From the NCBI RefSeq assembly GCF_023074185.1, contig NZ_JADPKY010000105.1, forward strand, positions 1-33,896: a stretch of 33,896 nt of DNA, in the 5' to 3' direction. Positions 1 to 7,657 of the stretch are shown in pieces. The first letter of the stretch is position 1, and each line of letters opens with the position of its first letter. The translations under genes were made by a program, and so were the position numbers. This stretch comes from Bradyrhizobium sp. 132 (GTDB lineage Bacteria; Pseudomonadota; Alphaproteobacteria; Rhizobiales; Xanthobacteraceae). The notes under the pieces were generated by a model. It made no database searches and was not told the DNA's origin. It was given only the letters and a program-made list of their open reading frames with translations.

Positions 1-36
1 TGGCCCATCAGCGAAGTTGCTCCTTGTCTGGCGGAG

Positions 37-107
37 GTCCGCTCATACCGCCATTGCAGGCCAGATTTGCTCAACCTGAGTTCTTCTCATTTTGACCCAA
101 CTCGGAC
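37..107. repeat. 71-bp dispersed repeat with inverted ends, copy 1
   Basis: The unit opens with GTCCGCT and closes with an imperfect AGCGGAC-type end (here CTCGGAC). The interior carries the shared block TTTGCTCA..CTGAGTTCTTC.CATTTTGACCC. Two better-preserved copies lie at 6523-6593 and 7482-7553. It sits 75 bp beyond the stop of the minus-strand SDR gene. Length and interior similarity are visible directly; the non-autonomous mobile or structured-RNA interpretation is inference. Confidence 0.7.
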
Positions 108-182
108 ATCAGGTGGGTGAATACAGGCGGATGTAGCGCGCGACACCGTCGTCCGTTGAAGCGGATTGACGGAGAAGCCTCC

Positions 183-1103
183 TCATCCGCAATTTGACAG
201 CATCTCCTGGAGTATTGTCTCGACCGAGTGCGGCGAAATCCCAAGTTCACCAAATCCGGGCATCTCCGGCGATGACACGGTGTCGATTTGCATCAGTTCC
301 ACTTGATTGCGCGTGAGGAGCGGACTCGGCAACATTTCGGACGCCCACGCAAGTGCATGCCAAACGGCAAGCGGGATTGGAATCAGTCGGGGCGCAAGTC
401 CAGCCTGATGCGCAACGGCTCTGAGAAACTCCTCGTAAGTGTAGACGCGAGGGCCGCCGAACTCGAAGATCGTTGAAGGCGTCTCTGCTCGCTGCATGAC
501 CCGAGCAATCGCCTCCGCCACATCTTCCACATAGGCCGGCTGCAATCTGGTCACGCCGCGGCCGAACATCGGATAGACTGGAAGCTGGCGGAGGAGCTTG
601 AGGATGGTCGTGAGAAATGCGTCATCCGGTCCGAACATCACGGCCGGGCGGATGAAAAGTGCCTCGATGAACGCGGCCCGGACCGCCAGGTCGCCTTCGC
701 CGCGCTTTCGGATGTACCGTGATTGCGAAGCGGCATCGGCGCCGATTCCTGAGATGTGAATGAGCCGATCGACTCCGGTACGGTGCGCTTGAGCCGCTAC
801 CCGTTGGGCAGACTCGACGTGAACGGAATGAAAAGTCTCCTGTCCGTGCTCGACGTAAAGGCTAACCGCATTTACAACGCCGTAGGCGCCGGCAAGCGCA
901 TCCGCGACTGATCGCTCGTCGTGAATGTTGGCCCCTACGGATTGAAGTTTCGGATCATCACGACCAAACAGCCTGTGCCCCTGATCCGGATGCCTTGACG
1001 CGATCCGAACGGGAAATCCGCGAGAGCGCAGATGCCGAACGATGCGGCGGCCGAGAAAGCCGGTTCCGCCGAACACGGTGACGGTGCGACCGTTCGTTGC
1101 CAT
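183..1103 (-). CDS. Atypical SDR-family NAD(P)-binding protein (NDUFA9-like)
   Basis: 306 aa. The N-terminus carries a Rossmann nucleotide-binding motif, GGTGFLGRR (about residues 12-20), followed by a region typical of atypical short-chain dehydrogenases related to the complex I NDUFA9 subunit. RPAVMFGPDDAF (about 152-163) and PAYVEDVAEAI (about 189-199) are conserved landmarks of that family. No canonical YxxxK catalytic pair is evident, which fits NAD(P)H-binding or chaperone-like members rather than a classical dehydrogenase. Full length for the family. The ATG is preceded closely by AAGGG. It is the last of a possible minus-strand unit with the cupin gene 111 bp upstream. Substrate unknown; the family call is firm, the function is not. 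Confidence 0.85.
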   Translation of the reverse strand: MATNGRTVTVFGGTGFLGRRIVRHLRSRGFPVRIASRHPDQGHRLFGRDDPKLQSVGANIHDERSVADALAGAYGVVNAVSLYVEHGQETFHSVHVESAQRVAAQAHRTGVDRLIHISGIGADAASQSRYIRKRGEGDLAVRAAFIEALFIRPAVMFGPDDAFLTTILKLLRQLPVYPMFGRGVTRLQPAYVEDVAEAIARVMQRAETPSTIFEFGGPRVYTYEEFLRAVAHQAGLAPRLIPIPLAVWHALAWASEMLPSPLLTRNQVELMQIDTVSSPEMPGFGELGISPHSVETILQEMLSNCG

Positions 1104-1214
1104 CCCTTGATTTTCTCGGTGCTCAGAGACACCGTAGCATAGCCCCAGCCGAAGCTGATGTCAGGGTGATGGCCTTTCTGTCTCAGCGAGTCCCCAGCTT
1201 CCTGAACAAAGTCG

Positions 1215-1967
1215 CTATTGATTCTTTGCAGGCGCGCTCGGAAGCACGGCCGCCACACCTTCCGGATTGATGTTGAAGGCCAGGAATATCAACGGCTCGT
1301 TGCCTGGGTTTCCCCATTGGTGCACGAGGGCGTACGGTTCATAGATCAAGGAACCCGGTCCCCTTGCTTCCGTCTTGCCGTCGACCGTGTTGGCCCCGGT
1401 GCCGGAGATGATGAAGTATAGAGCTGCGCCTGACCGATGGTGTGGCGGGTTGGAAGGCATCCCCGCCGGAAACGTGATTCGCGTGAGATTGAGATCATAA
1501 ACGCCTGGCTTCAGGTCGGGGATCGGATCCGCTGTACGATATAACTCTCTCACGGCGGTAGGGGCCGTTTGGGCAGACCGGTCCAGGTCACCGGCGGGCG
1601 CGAGCAACAAGTGGAGGAAAATAGATGGCCCGTTGCCGCCAGCCCTTAGCGCAGCGGTCTTTCCGCCGGCGATGAACAGCCCCTCTCCAGCGTTGAGCCT
1701 TTTGGCCCCGCCATCGAGCGCGACCTGGGTCGAACCTGACATCTGGTAGAGGATGCCGTTGGCTGCCGAGATGCCGCTCATCTCGTCCGGGTGAAGGGTG
1801 ACGGTCACCGCTTTGAAATAGAGCGGCACGTCCGTGACGGTCGGCAGTTTGGTTGCGGCGATCACCGTTCGTGTGATTGCCGGTTGAGCCGGGGTGGTTT
1901 GCGCGGTCCCGGAGGCGGGAAGCGCCATCGCGCCGAGCAACAGTAGTTCGGTTGTCCTGAACTGCAT
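1215..1967 (-). CDS. Exported bicupin-like protein
   Basis: 250 aa. Residues 1-23 form a Sec signal peptide ending ASGTAQ, so the protein is probably periplasmic. Two beta-barrel cupin halves follow (about 45-125 and 150-235). The second keeps a His pair (H176, H177) and a later His (H216, in ALVHQWGN). The Glu usually found in cupin motif 1 is replaced in GAALYFIISG, so metal binding may be weakened. The first half lacks obvious metal ligands. A strong Shine-Dalgarno sequence (GGGAGG) lies 6 bases before the ATG and fixes the start. The frameshifted VOC gene ends 81 bp upstream on the same strand. Role unknown; possibly a sensor or a non-catalytic binding protein. Confidence 0.8.
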   Translation of the reverse strand: MQFRTTELLLLGAMALPASGTAQTTPAQPAITRTVIAATKLPTVTDVPLYFKAVTVTLHPDEMSGISAANGILYQMSGSTQVALDGGAKRLNAGEGLFIAGGKTAALRAGGNGPSIFLHLLLAPAGDLDRSAQTAPTAVRELYRTADPIPDLKPGVYDLNLTRITFPAGMPSNPPHHRSGAALYFIISGTGANTVDGKTEARGPGSLIYEPYALVHQWGNPGNEPLIFLAFNINPEGVAAVLPSAPAKNQ

Positions 1968-2048
1968 GAATGCCTCCCAGGTTCAGCGATAATCGGAGCA
2001 GCATACGCTCTCCCAGCGCCTCTTGGAATGGCAGGTCGCTTTGGGCTG

Positions 2049-2418
2049 CTATTGGATGGAATCCGAGCGCAAAGGCCGAGCGAAACTGAGTTCGTGGCCG
2101 TCGGGGTCGATCAGGTGGAAGAAGCGCTCACCCCATTCGGCGTCGCGGGGCGCGGTAGCTGGCTGGAATCCCGCTACGAGCGCACGGTCGTAAAGTGCGT
2201 CAACATCGGCAACGTAGAAGATTACCCGCCCCCCACCAGGACCAGCGCCGCTCGGCACGTTGGGCGATAAGGTTGAGATAGCTCGTCCCGGCTCGAAAGC
2301 TTGTGAATGACGACTCCTCGCCGCCATGCAGAATCTCGAACCCCAGCGCGCGGTAGAACCGGACAGCTCGTCGCATTTCGTGGGTGCCCAGTGTGACCGC
2401 GCTGATCCCCTCGATCAT
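2049..2418 (-). pseudogene. VOC-family (glyoxalase/bleomycin-resistance fold) protein, frameshifted
   Basis: The first half (MIEGISAVTL.. to ..SYLNLIAQRAERRWSWWG) and second half (RVIFYVADVDALYDRAL.. to ..LIDPDGHELSFARPL) are in different frames but together make one typical VOC protein of about 122 aa. Both halves keep family landmarks: a beta-alpha start with RAVRFYRALGF, and WGERFFHLIDPDGHELSF at the end. Deleting one G from the six-base run at 2229-2234 restores WWGRVIFYV exactly. The break is therefore a single homopolymer insertion, either a recent mutation or a sequencing error. If intact, it would be a dioxygenase or glyoxalase-fold enzyme of unknown substrate. It is divergent from bacterioferritin. 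Confidence 0.85.
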
Positions 2419-2612
2419 AGACAGAACTCTCCTGTTTTTTCCCTGTGCCGTTTGTAGTCGATCCTTCTCCCTGCGAAAAGCAGGGACCCCGCTGAACGGC
2501 GAGCCGGTGCGAGGCGGCCGCGTCCGCTTTCGCGATTTTGAGCCTGCCGTGTGTGGTAAGCTAGGGCGTGGATAAATCACCCCAAAGTCGCACCCCGCGA
2601 AAGGAGCAGAAT

Positions 2613-3095
2613 ATGAAGAGCGATAAAAACGTTATCGAATACCTCAACAAAGCGCTGCGCCACGAGCTCACCGCGGTGAACCAGTACTGGCTGCATTACC
2701 GTTTGCTCGACAATTGGGGCTACAAGGCGATCGCCAAGACATGGCGCAAGGAATCCATTGAAGAGATGCAGCATGCTGACAAGCTCATCGAACGCATTAT
2801 CTTCCTCGATCGATTTCCCAATATGCAGACGCTGGAGTTCGTTCATATCGGGAAAACCGTGAAGGCGGTGCTCGATAGCGACTTGAAGGCTGAGTTGTCA
2901 GCGCACTCTCTCTACGCTGAAGCCGCGACCCATTGCCATTCGGTCAAAGATTACTGGACACGAAGCCTGTTTGAGACCCTGATGCACGATGAGGAAGAGC
3001 ATATCGACTTTCTGAAAACCCAGATCGAGCTCGTCACGAAGATCGGCCCCGAGCTCTATGCCCAATATCATATCGGAGAACTTGGCGAAGGCTGA
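2613..3095 (+). CDS. bfr: Bacterioferritin
   Basis: 160 aa, the usual length. It forms the iron-storage shell and oxidises Fe(II) at a dinuclear centre. All six ferroxidase ligands are at their canonical positions (E18, E51, H54, E94, E127, H130), Y25 is present, and M52 is the inter-subunit haem ligand. A strong AAGGAG lies 6-7 bases upstream of the ATG at 2613; an earlier in-frame start at 2568 lacks comparable support. No Irr-type ICE box was recognised upstream, so iron control cannot be read from the sequence. No bacterioferritin-associated ferredoxin gene is adjacent. It stands alone, divergent from the VOC pseudogene. Confidence 0.97.
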   Translation: MKSDKNVIEYLNKALRHELTAVNQYWLHYRLLDNWGYKAIAKTWRKESIEEMQHADKLIERIIFLDRFPNMQTLEFVHIGKTVKAVLDSDLKAELSAHSLYAEAATHCHSVKDYWTRSLFETLMHDEEEHIDFLKTQIELVTKIGPELYAQYHIGELGEG

Positions 3096-3220
3096 GGTGT
3101 TGAGGTCGATACGTGCGAGCAGCCAAGCCAGACTCGGCCAACCATCGATAGCTCTCGCGAGCCAGATGAGGAATGTCTATTGTTGGCCCATTGCGCCCGT
3201 TAAGGCGGTGCAGCGAAATG

Positions 3221-3287
3221 TCGGAAGTTGGGGGTAGACGGGACGCAGCCGGGTCCGGTCCTAAAGGACGTTCGTGACCCGGAACGG
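3221..3287. repeat. Second repeat subfamily, copy 1 (in the 3096-3433 gap)
   Basis: This stretch shares GGGGTAGACGGGACGC, a GGTC-rich middle and TGACCC near its end with 13022-13091 (GGGGTGGACGGGACGC..). It resembles the 71-bp repeats in its terminal TGACCC block but has a different interior. The rest of the 338-bp gap between bfr and the TPR gene shows no convincing gene. Confidence 0.5.
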
Positions 3288-3433
3288 AAATGGCAGCACT
3301 GGCGATATACGTCGATACACGTGGCTGGGTTCCGAACGATGATCAGTTTGCGCCCGGTGCGTCTGGACGCGCCTAACTGGTGTACCAACGACTCAGATAT
3401 CGAGCTAACTCTACGCCGGACCTCAATCTGATC

Positions 3434-4006
3434 TCAACGCGCGGCCAACCTCTTGTACGCCGCGACGGCCCGCGTGAGGTCATCATATTCCGCACAAGGA
3501 ATGAGGCACAGATTTCCGAGCGCCGTAAGGAGTTGCTCCGCTTTGGCGGGCTCGCCAAGCACTAGATAGGCCTCACCAAGATGCTCATGCGCGCTGCGGT
3601 GGCGGGGATTCAGCATCAACGCCTGCTGATAATGACCGATAGCCGGACCAAGCTGGGGGAGCCGTCGATAGGCATAGCCGATGTAGTTCTGGGTATCGGC
3701 ATTAAGGGGGTCACGCAGTGCGGCGAGTTCGAACGCGGCGATAGCGCCATTCCAATCCTCTGCCGCGAGCGCCCTCTTGCCGGCCTTGAAATCGGGATCG
3801 AGCTGCGCCCACTCGGCATCCGATGCGACCGACGCCATGGTGGTGCAGATCGGCCAGGCTTCGGGCGTGATCGCGGCCTCAACTCTACGGTTGAGCCCGC
3901 CGACTAGCGGTTTAGTCCTCCACTCCGGCATGCTAATCGCATAGACACCTGCGACCAGTGCACCGAGCACTGCAGCCACTGCGATCGCGCGGATCATCGT
4001 TGTCAT
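3434..4006 (-). CDS. TPR-repeat protein with N-terminal membrane anchor or signal
   Basis: 190 aa. A hydrophobic N-terminus (about residues 5-24) anchors or exports it. Tetratricopeptide-type helices follow, for example DFKAGKRALAAEDWNGAIAA and GPAIGHYQQALMLNPRHRSA (about 92-160), ending in a Cys pair in LCLIPCAEYDDL. The gene begins 45 bp downstream of the larger TPR gene on the same strand, so the two are probably co-transcribed. No catalytic motif is visible; a periplasmic protein-interaction role is inferred from the repeats. The alternative ATG three codons in is equally plausible. Confidence 0.8.
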   Translation of the reverse strand: MTTMIRAIAVAAVLGALVAGVYAISMPEWRTKPLVGGLNRRVEAAITPEAWPICTTMASVASDAEWAQLDPDFKAGKRALAAEDWNGAIAAFELAALRDPLNADTQNYIGYAYRRLPQLGPAIGHYQQALMLNPRHRSAHEHLGEAYLVLGEPAKAEQLLTALGNLCLIPCAEYDDLTRAVAAYKRLAAR

Positions 4007-4051
4007 CTCGGCATCTATGGCTGCCGGGCATCGAGCCAGACAACCGACCGA

Positions 4052-5650
4052 TCATTGTCGTGCACTACCTACGGTATCGTTGCGCAAGTATGCCTTGGCC
4101 TCACGGATTTCCTGCCGCTCCGTATCGGCGTTCTTGGTCAGCTCTACCAGCTTGCCAAAATACTCGGTTGCCTTCAGGCGGTCGCCGGCACCGTCGGCGG
4201 CGCGGGCGGCTCCCCAGAACGCGCGGAAGCGATTGGGAGTTTGCTTGAGTGCGGTCTCGAATTCGCTCAGCGCAGCTGCGGGCTGCCCGACCTCAAGAAG
4301 CAATTCCCCGAGCAGCTCGCGGAACGGAAAGAGGCGGTTCTCCATCGCCACGTGTTTGAGGCTGCCATCTTCGCCATCGGCGGCCGCCCGCATGAATTTC
4401 AGGGCCCGATCGCGGTCGCCTTCTTTGAGTGCCACCCAGGCGGAAATGGTAAGCATTTGCTGTTCGGTGCGGTCGGCCCAGTAGGACTGGTCGGCCCCCT
4501 GCAGCGTCGTGCGCAACACCTTCATCGCTTCGATTTCTTGCTTGGCGCCGCCTAGATCGCCAGTACGTACCATGCCGAGACCGCGTGTGAAATGGGTTAG
4601 CGAATCAGCCATGGGATATTTGGTTGGTGTCATCGGCATCGCGGCAGCACCGGCCCAGTCCGCCCGCTCCAGGACGTAGCGGGCCGGCATAGCGGACTTG
4701 GCCGTGAAATTCACGAAGTTGATCGGTCGATCGCCGCGATCGGCGGTGGCAAGTGACTTCTTGATCATCGCGTCCGCCTTGGCGTCCTGCGCGAGCTGCA
4801 GATGCGCATAGACGGTAAAGTCTGACGCATGATAGTAGTCGGGCTGGATCTCTAGCGCCGAAGCGTTTGAGGCGATCGACTCTTCCCAAAGTCCGACCAT
4901 GGAATAGATGTGCGACGGCATGTGCCGCGCATGCGGCACGGCTGGAGCAATGCCGGCATAACGACGGGCCGACACAACACCTTTCTCAGCAAGCGGCGCA
5001 AAGTCGTAGGCGTGAATTAGGTAATGGGTCACGCCCGGATGTTGCGGGTTCTGTTCGAGTAGTTTTTCCAGAAGTGCTGCGGATTTGAGCTGATTGGCGT
5101 AGGTGAGGTCGTCTTTCGGCGCCGAGGCTTGTAGCGTAAGCGCATAATAGACCTGCACCTCGTAGTCGTCAGGATAGGTTTGCGCCATCCGCTCCATCGC
5201 GGCGTTGTAGGCCGCTAGGCGCGCATCCACCGCGATTCTGTCATGATCGCGGAAATAGGCGCTCAGGGCCTCGATCCAGTCGCGCTCACGCTGCGTCTTC
5301 GCCTCGGTAGCCCGCGCTTTTTCCAATGCATCCCAAGCCGCCTGCGCCTCCGCTCGCGTCGGCGTGGTTGCGAGCGTGTTGCCGAGGAGGTCCATCGCCA
5401 CACCCCAATATCCCATGGCGCAGGTGGGATCCTGCTGCAGAACCGCTTCAAACTTCCGTCGGGCGATCAGAAACCAGTACGAATGCAGCATGGCGACGCC
5501 GCGGTCAAACTCGGCCTGCACATTGGGGTCGCAGGATGTAGGAAAGCTCACTTTGCCGAGCTGTTGATCTTGCTGGGCGATTGCGCCGCTTGTCAGCGCG
5601 GCGGTGACTAGGCCCATCGCAAACAATACTCGTGTCCACTGAGTGCTCAT
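4052..5650 (-). CDS. Exported TPR-repeat protein
   Basis: 532 aa from the ATG at 5650, chosen because GGAGAGGAGG sits just upstream and the protein then begins with a clean Sec signal peptide (MSTQWTRVLFAMGL.., cleavage near AIAQ). A longer in-frame reading to 5797 has no signal. TPR-like units occur near the start (FDRGVAMLHSYWFLIARRKF) and at the C-terminus (LSEFETALKQTPNRFRAFWG). HARHMPSHIYSMVGLWEE and VTHYLIHAYD in the middle are conserved in this family of large periplasmic TPR proteins of unknown function. His residues in these motifs could bind a ligand, but that is speculation. Its operon partner is the 190-aa TPR gene downstream. Confidence 0.88.
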   Translation of the reverse strand: MSTQWTRVLFAMGLVTAALTSGAIAQQDQQLGKVSFPTSCDPNVQAEFDRGVAMLHSYWFLIARRKFEAVLQQDPTCAMGYWGVAMDLLGNTLATTPTRAEAQAAWDALEKARATEAKTQRERDWIEALSAYFRDHDRIAVDARLAAYNAAMERMAQTYPDDYEVQVYYALTLQASAPKDDLTYANQLKSAALLEKLLEQNPQHPGVTHYLIHAYDFAPLAEKGVVSARRYAGIAPAVPHARHMPSHIYSMVGLWEESIASNASALEIQPDYYHASDFTVYAHLQLAQDAKADAMIKKSLATADRGDRPINFVNFTAKSAMPARYVLERADWAGAAAMPMTPTKYPMADSLTHFTRGLGMVRTGDLGGAKQEIEAMKVLRTTLQGADQSYWADRTEQQMLTISAWVALKEGDRDRALKFMRAAADGEDGSLKHVAMENRLFPFRELLGELLLEVGQPAAALSEFETALKQTPNRFRAFWGAARAADGAGDRLKATEYFGKLVELTKNADTERQEIREAKAYLRNDTVGSARQ

Positions 5651-6117
5651 TGTAAGCCTCCTCTCCAGCTTGGACAGCGGCGGCGCACGAGCTTGCAACC
5701 GCCACGCTTTCGAGATTCCTGTTGTTCGGTTGTCCTGCAAAGGTGCGGACGAACGCATAGTCATGGGCGCCCAAAATCGCGCCCGCATCAATATCAAACG
5801 AGATGTGTAGTTTGCCCGCCGAAGGCACTGTCGCTACCGCGGACTTATTCACGGGCGCGCGGCAGGCGCCGGTGGCAGCTCAAAGCTTACTCTTCATCTC
5901 TTATCCCTAAAAGAGCAGGAAGACTTCCGTACTTGGCCAAGAGCCGCACAACACCTTTGCCACCGGAACGTCGGCTGTCGGAGGTACACCGGGCAAATGT
6001 TCTCATGGGCTTGACCGCCGCACATGACCCAAAGCTGACTTTGCGCTGGAGGTCTCGGCAGCTATGATGTCAACCGATGAAGATAACATCTGACACAGCC
6101 ACGAGGATCTGTCGTCG
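5651..6117. other. Intergenic, no gene recognised
   Basis: 467 bp between divergent genes. Minus-strand frames near 5750-5850 look mildly protein-like (for example HISFDIDAGAILGAHDYAF) but have no ribosome-binding site and no recognised family. A CATGACCCAAAGCTGAC block at 6022 resembles the end of the dispersed repeats. Confidence 0.5.
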
Positions 6118-6531
6118 ATGAGGTTAATGTGTGTGGTTCTGCTGCTTGCATTGATGCAGTCCGCAGGTGCGCAGCAGCAAAGCTCGAAGATAACTTTGCG
6201 TTGCCAAGGAACGAGTAGGTTGATGGTCACATCCGGAGCAGAGTTGGAATTCGCGCCCGTCACCAATCTCAGCATCATTGTGAGCGGGGACGATCAAACG
6301 GTGTCGTTCCTAGATACGGTGTCGTTCCTAGATAACGCCGTTCCGATCACGATGGTCACCCCCTTGCTAGTCGGATTCAGCAGTCAGTACGCGAATGGGA
6401 GACCGACCATTTCCAGCCGGATTGATCGGCTTACCAAGAGCGTCGAAATCGATTGGATGCACGAGAACGTCGGCGATAGCACCCATTGGGAGCTTACGTG
6501 TCGTCCCGCGCGCCTCGTTGAGGTCCGCTGA
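6118..6531 (+). CDS. Small exported protein of unknown function
   Basis: 137 aa with a Sec signal peptide (MRLMCVVLLLALMQSAGAQQ). The mature part is beta-rich and has two Cys residues (LRCQG and ELTCRPA) that could form a disulphide. An exact 18-bp tandem duplication (6298-6333) gives the in-frame doublet TVSFLDTVSFLD. The C-terminus and stop codon lie inside the left end of the 71-bp repeat at 6523, so the last residues are repeat-derived. Not recognised as a named family. The start is the ATG giving the signal peptide; the Shine-Dalgarno sequence is weak. Confidence 0.65.
   Translation: MRLMCVVLLLALMQSAGAQQQSSKITLRCQGTSRLMVTSGAELEFAPVTNLSIIVSGDDQTVSFLDTVSFLDNAVPITMVTPLLVGFSSQYANGRPTISSRIDRLTKSVEIDWMHENVGDSTHWELTCRPARLVEVR
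6298..6333 (+). repeat. Exact 18-bp tandem duplication in frame
   Basis: ACGGTGTCGTTCCTAGAT occurs twice head to tail, at 6298-6315 and 6316-6333, inside the small exported protein gene. It adds six residues without breaking the frame and looks like recent slippage. Confidence 0.95.
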
Positions 6532-6593
6532 GTGAGGCATGGCGGAGTAGATTTGCGCAGGTTGAGTATTTCGCATTTTGACCCGGAACGGAC
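6523..6593. repeat. 71-bp dispersed repeat with inverted ends, copy 2
   Basis: Starts GTCCGCT and ends AACGGAC. The interior shares TGAGGCATGGCGGA and TTGAGTATTTCGCATTTTGACCC with copy 3. The preceding ORF takes its stop codon from the first bases of the unit. Confidence 0.8.
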
Positions 6594-6700
6594 TCTTCAC
6601 GTCAAGACCACACGTCCGATGGAAAAATAGCGTAGCCTACTTTGCTGTTACGCAATCGTCCCCTACGTTTCTCGCACGTTAACCACCCAAAATCTTAAGG

Positions 6701-7415
6701 ATGACCATGTTTGCCAGGATCGGCTTCGCCGTTGTCATAACATGCGCTACCGTAGCCTTTACCGTCCCGGAGGCTAATGCTGCGGATACCGAACTCTCAC
6801 TCGCACTCGATAATGCCGCACAAGTTGTGCCTCGTAACGTCTCGGTGCGGGCGGTCGATTATCATGGAGGCCCGGCGCTCGAGGTTCGACGCCTCATCTC
6901 GGGGGCCGATCCGGACATCGACACCTTTGCCTTCGTGCCGGGCTTTGACTTCCATAACGGAACCATCGAGGTTGAGGTTGCCGGCAACCCATTGCCCGAG
7001 GCCCCCCAGGCGCGCGCGGCTTCGTGGGAGTAGCGTTTCGGGTCCAGACGACTGACGGGTCTTTTGCCAGTGAAGGAATTTATTTGCGCCCGACCAACGG
7101 GCGTGCAGACGACCAAGTCCGGCGCAATCACTCAACGCAATATTTCGCATATCCAGGTTACGACTTCGCCCGCCTCCGGCGCGAGGCACCGGCGCAGTAC
7201 GAGTCCTATGTCGACTTGATCCCGGGCGAATGGACCGCCATGCGCATTGAGGTACAAGGCACGACCGCCAAGTTATTTGTTGGGGAGGCTCCACAGCCAG
7301 CTTTGATCGTCAACGATCTCAAGCGGGGAGCAGACGCGCACGGCAGCATTGGGCTTTATGTCGAGAACGGTACGGATGGCATTTCCGGAATCTGCGCATC
7401 CGGCGGACATCTTGA
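6701..7415 (+). pseudogene. Exported LamG/DUF1080-like beta-sandwich protein, two frameshifts
   Basis: A signal peptide (MTMFARIGFAVVITCATVAF.., cleavage near EANA) leads into a concanavalin-like domain. The first frame runs to about 7008 (..FHNGTIEVEVAGNPLPEAP). The domain continues in another frame as ARGFVGVAFRVQTTDGSF.. and GIYLRPTNGRADD, and finishes in a third as HFRNLRIRRTS with a stop at 7415. One missing C in the run at 7002-7007 and one missing base near 7379 would restore a single protein of about 238 aa. The two pieces otherwise read as open frames of 110 and 156 aa, the second ending in the repeat at 7482. Carbohydrate-binding or glycosidase-accessory function is only suggested by the fold. 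Confidence 0.75.
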
Positions 7416-7481
7416 TGATGTAATGATAGTTCCAGAGCCCGGGTATGGCCCTTCGGCGAAGTGGCAGCATCGTTCCACGAG

Positions 7482-7553
7482 GTCCGCTTATTGAGGCAAT
7501 GGCGGACAAGGTTTGCTCAGGCTGAGTTCTTCGCATTTTGACCCAGAGCGGAC
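7482..7553. repeat. 72-bp dispersed repeat with perfect 7-bp inverted ends, copy 3
   Basis: GTCCGCT at 7482-7488 is matched by AGCGGAC at 7547-7553. This is the best-preserved copy. It supplies the terminal codons and stop of the second open frame of the LamG-like pseudogene and lies 45 bp upstream of the EcfG-type promoter of the kinase. Confidence 0.85.
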
Positions 7554-7597
7554 AGTCGATTGCCCGCTTCGGTCCGTCGGCAGCCGGCATTAGATAC

Positions 7598-7622
7598 GGA
7601 ACCAATCCCTTGCGACAGCGTT
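7598..7622 (+). promoter_or_regulatory. EcfG-type general stress promoter (GGAAC-N16-CGTT)
   Basis: GGAAC at 7598-7602 and CGTT at 7619-7622 are separated by exactly 16 bp, a perfect match to the consensus for the alphaproteobacterial general-stress sigma factor EcfG. It would start transcription near 7630, about 28 bases before the kinase ATG. Confidence 0.75.
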
Positions 7623-7657
7623 CTGTATGATCCCGCTCCCGGCCGACATCAGGAAAA

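Noticed and set aside
5505..5852. 115-aa minus-strand frame upstream of the large TPR gene
   Set aside because: It has some protein-like text but no start signal or family, and it runs into the TPR gene in the wrong frame.
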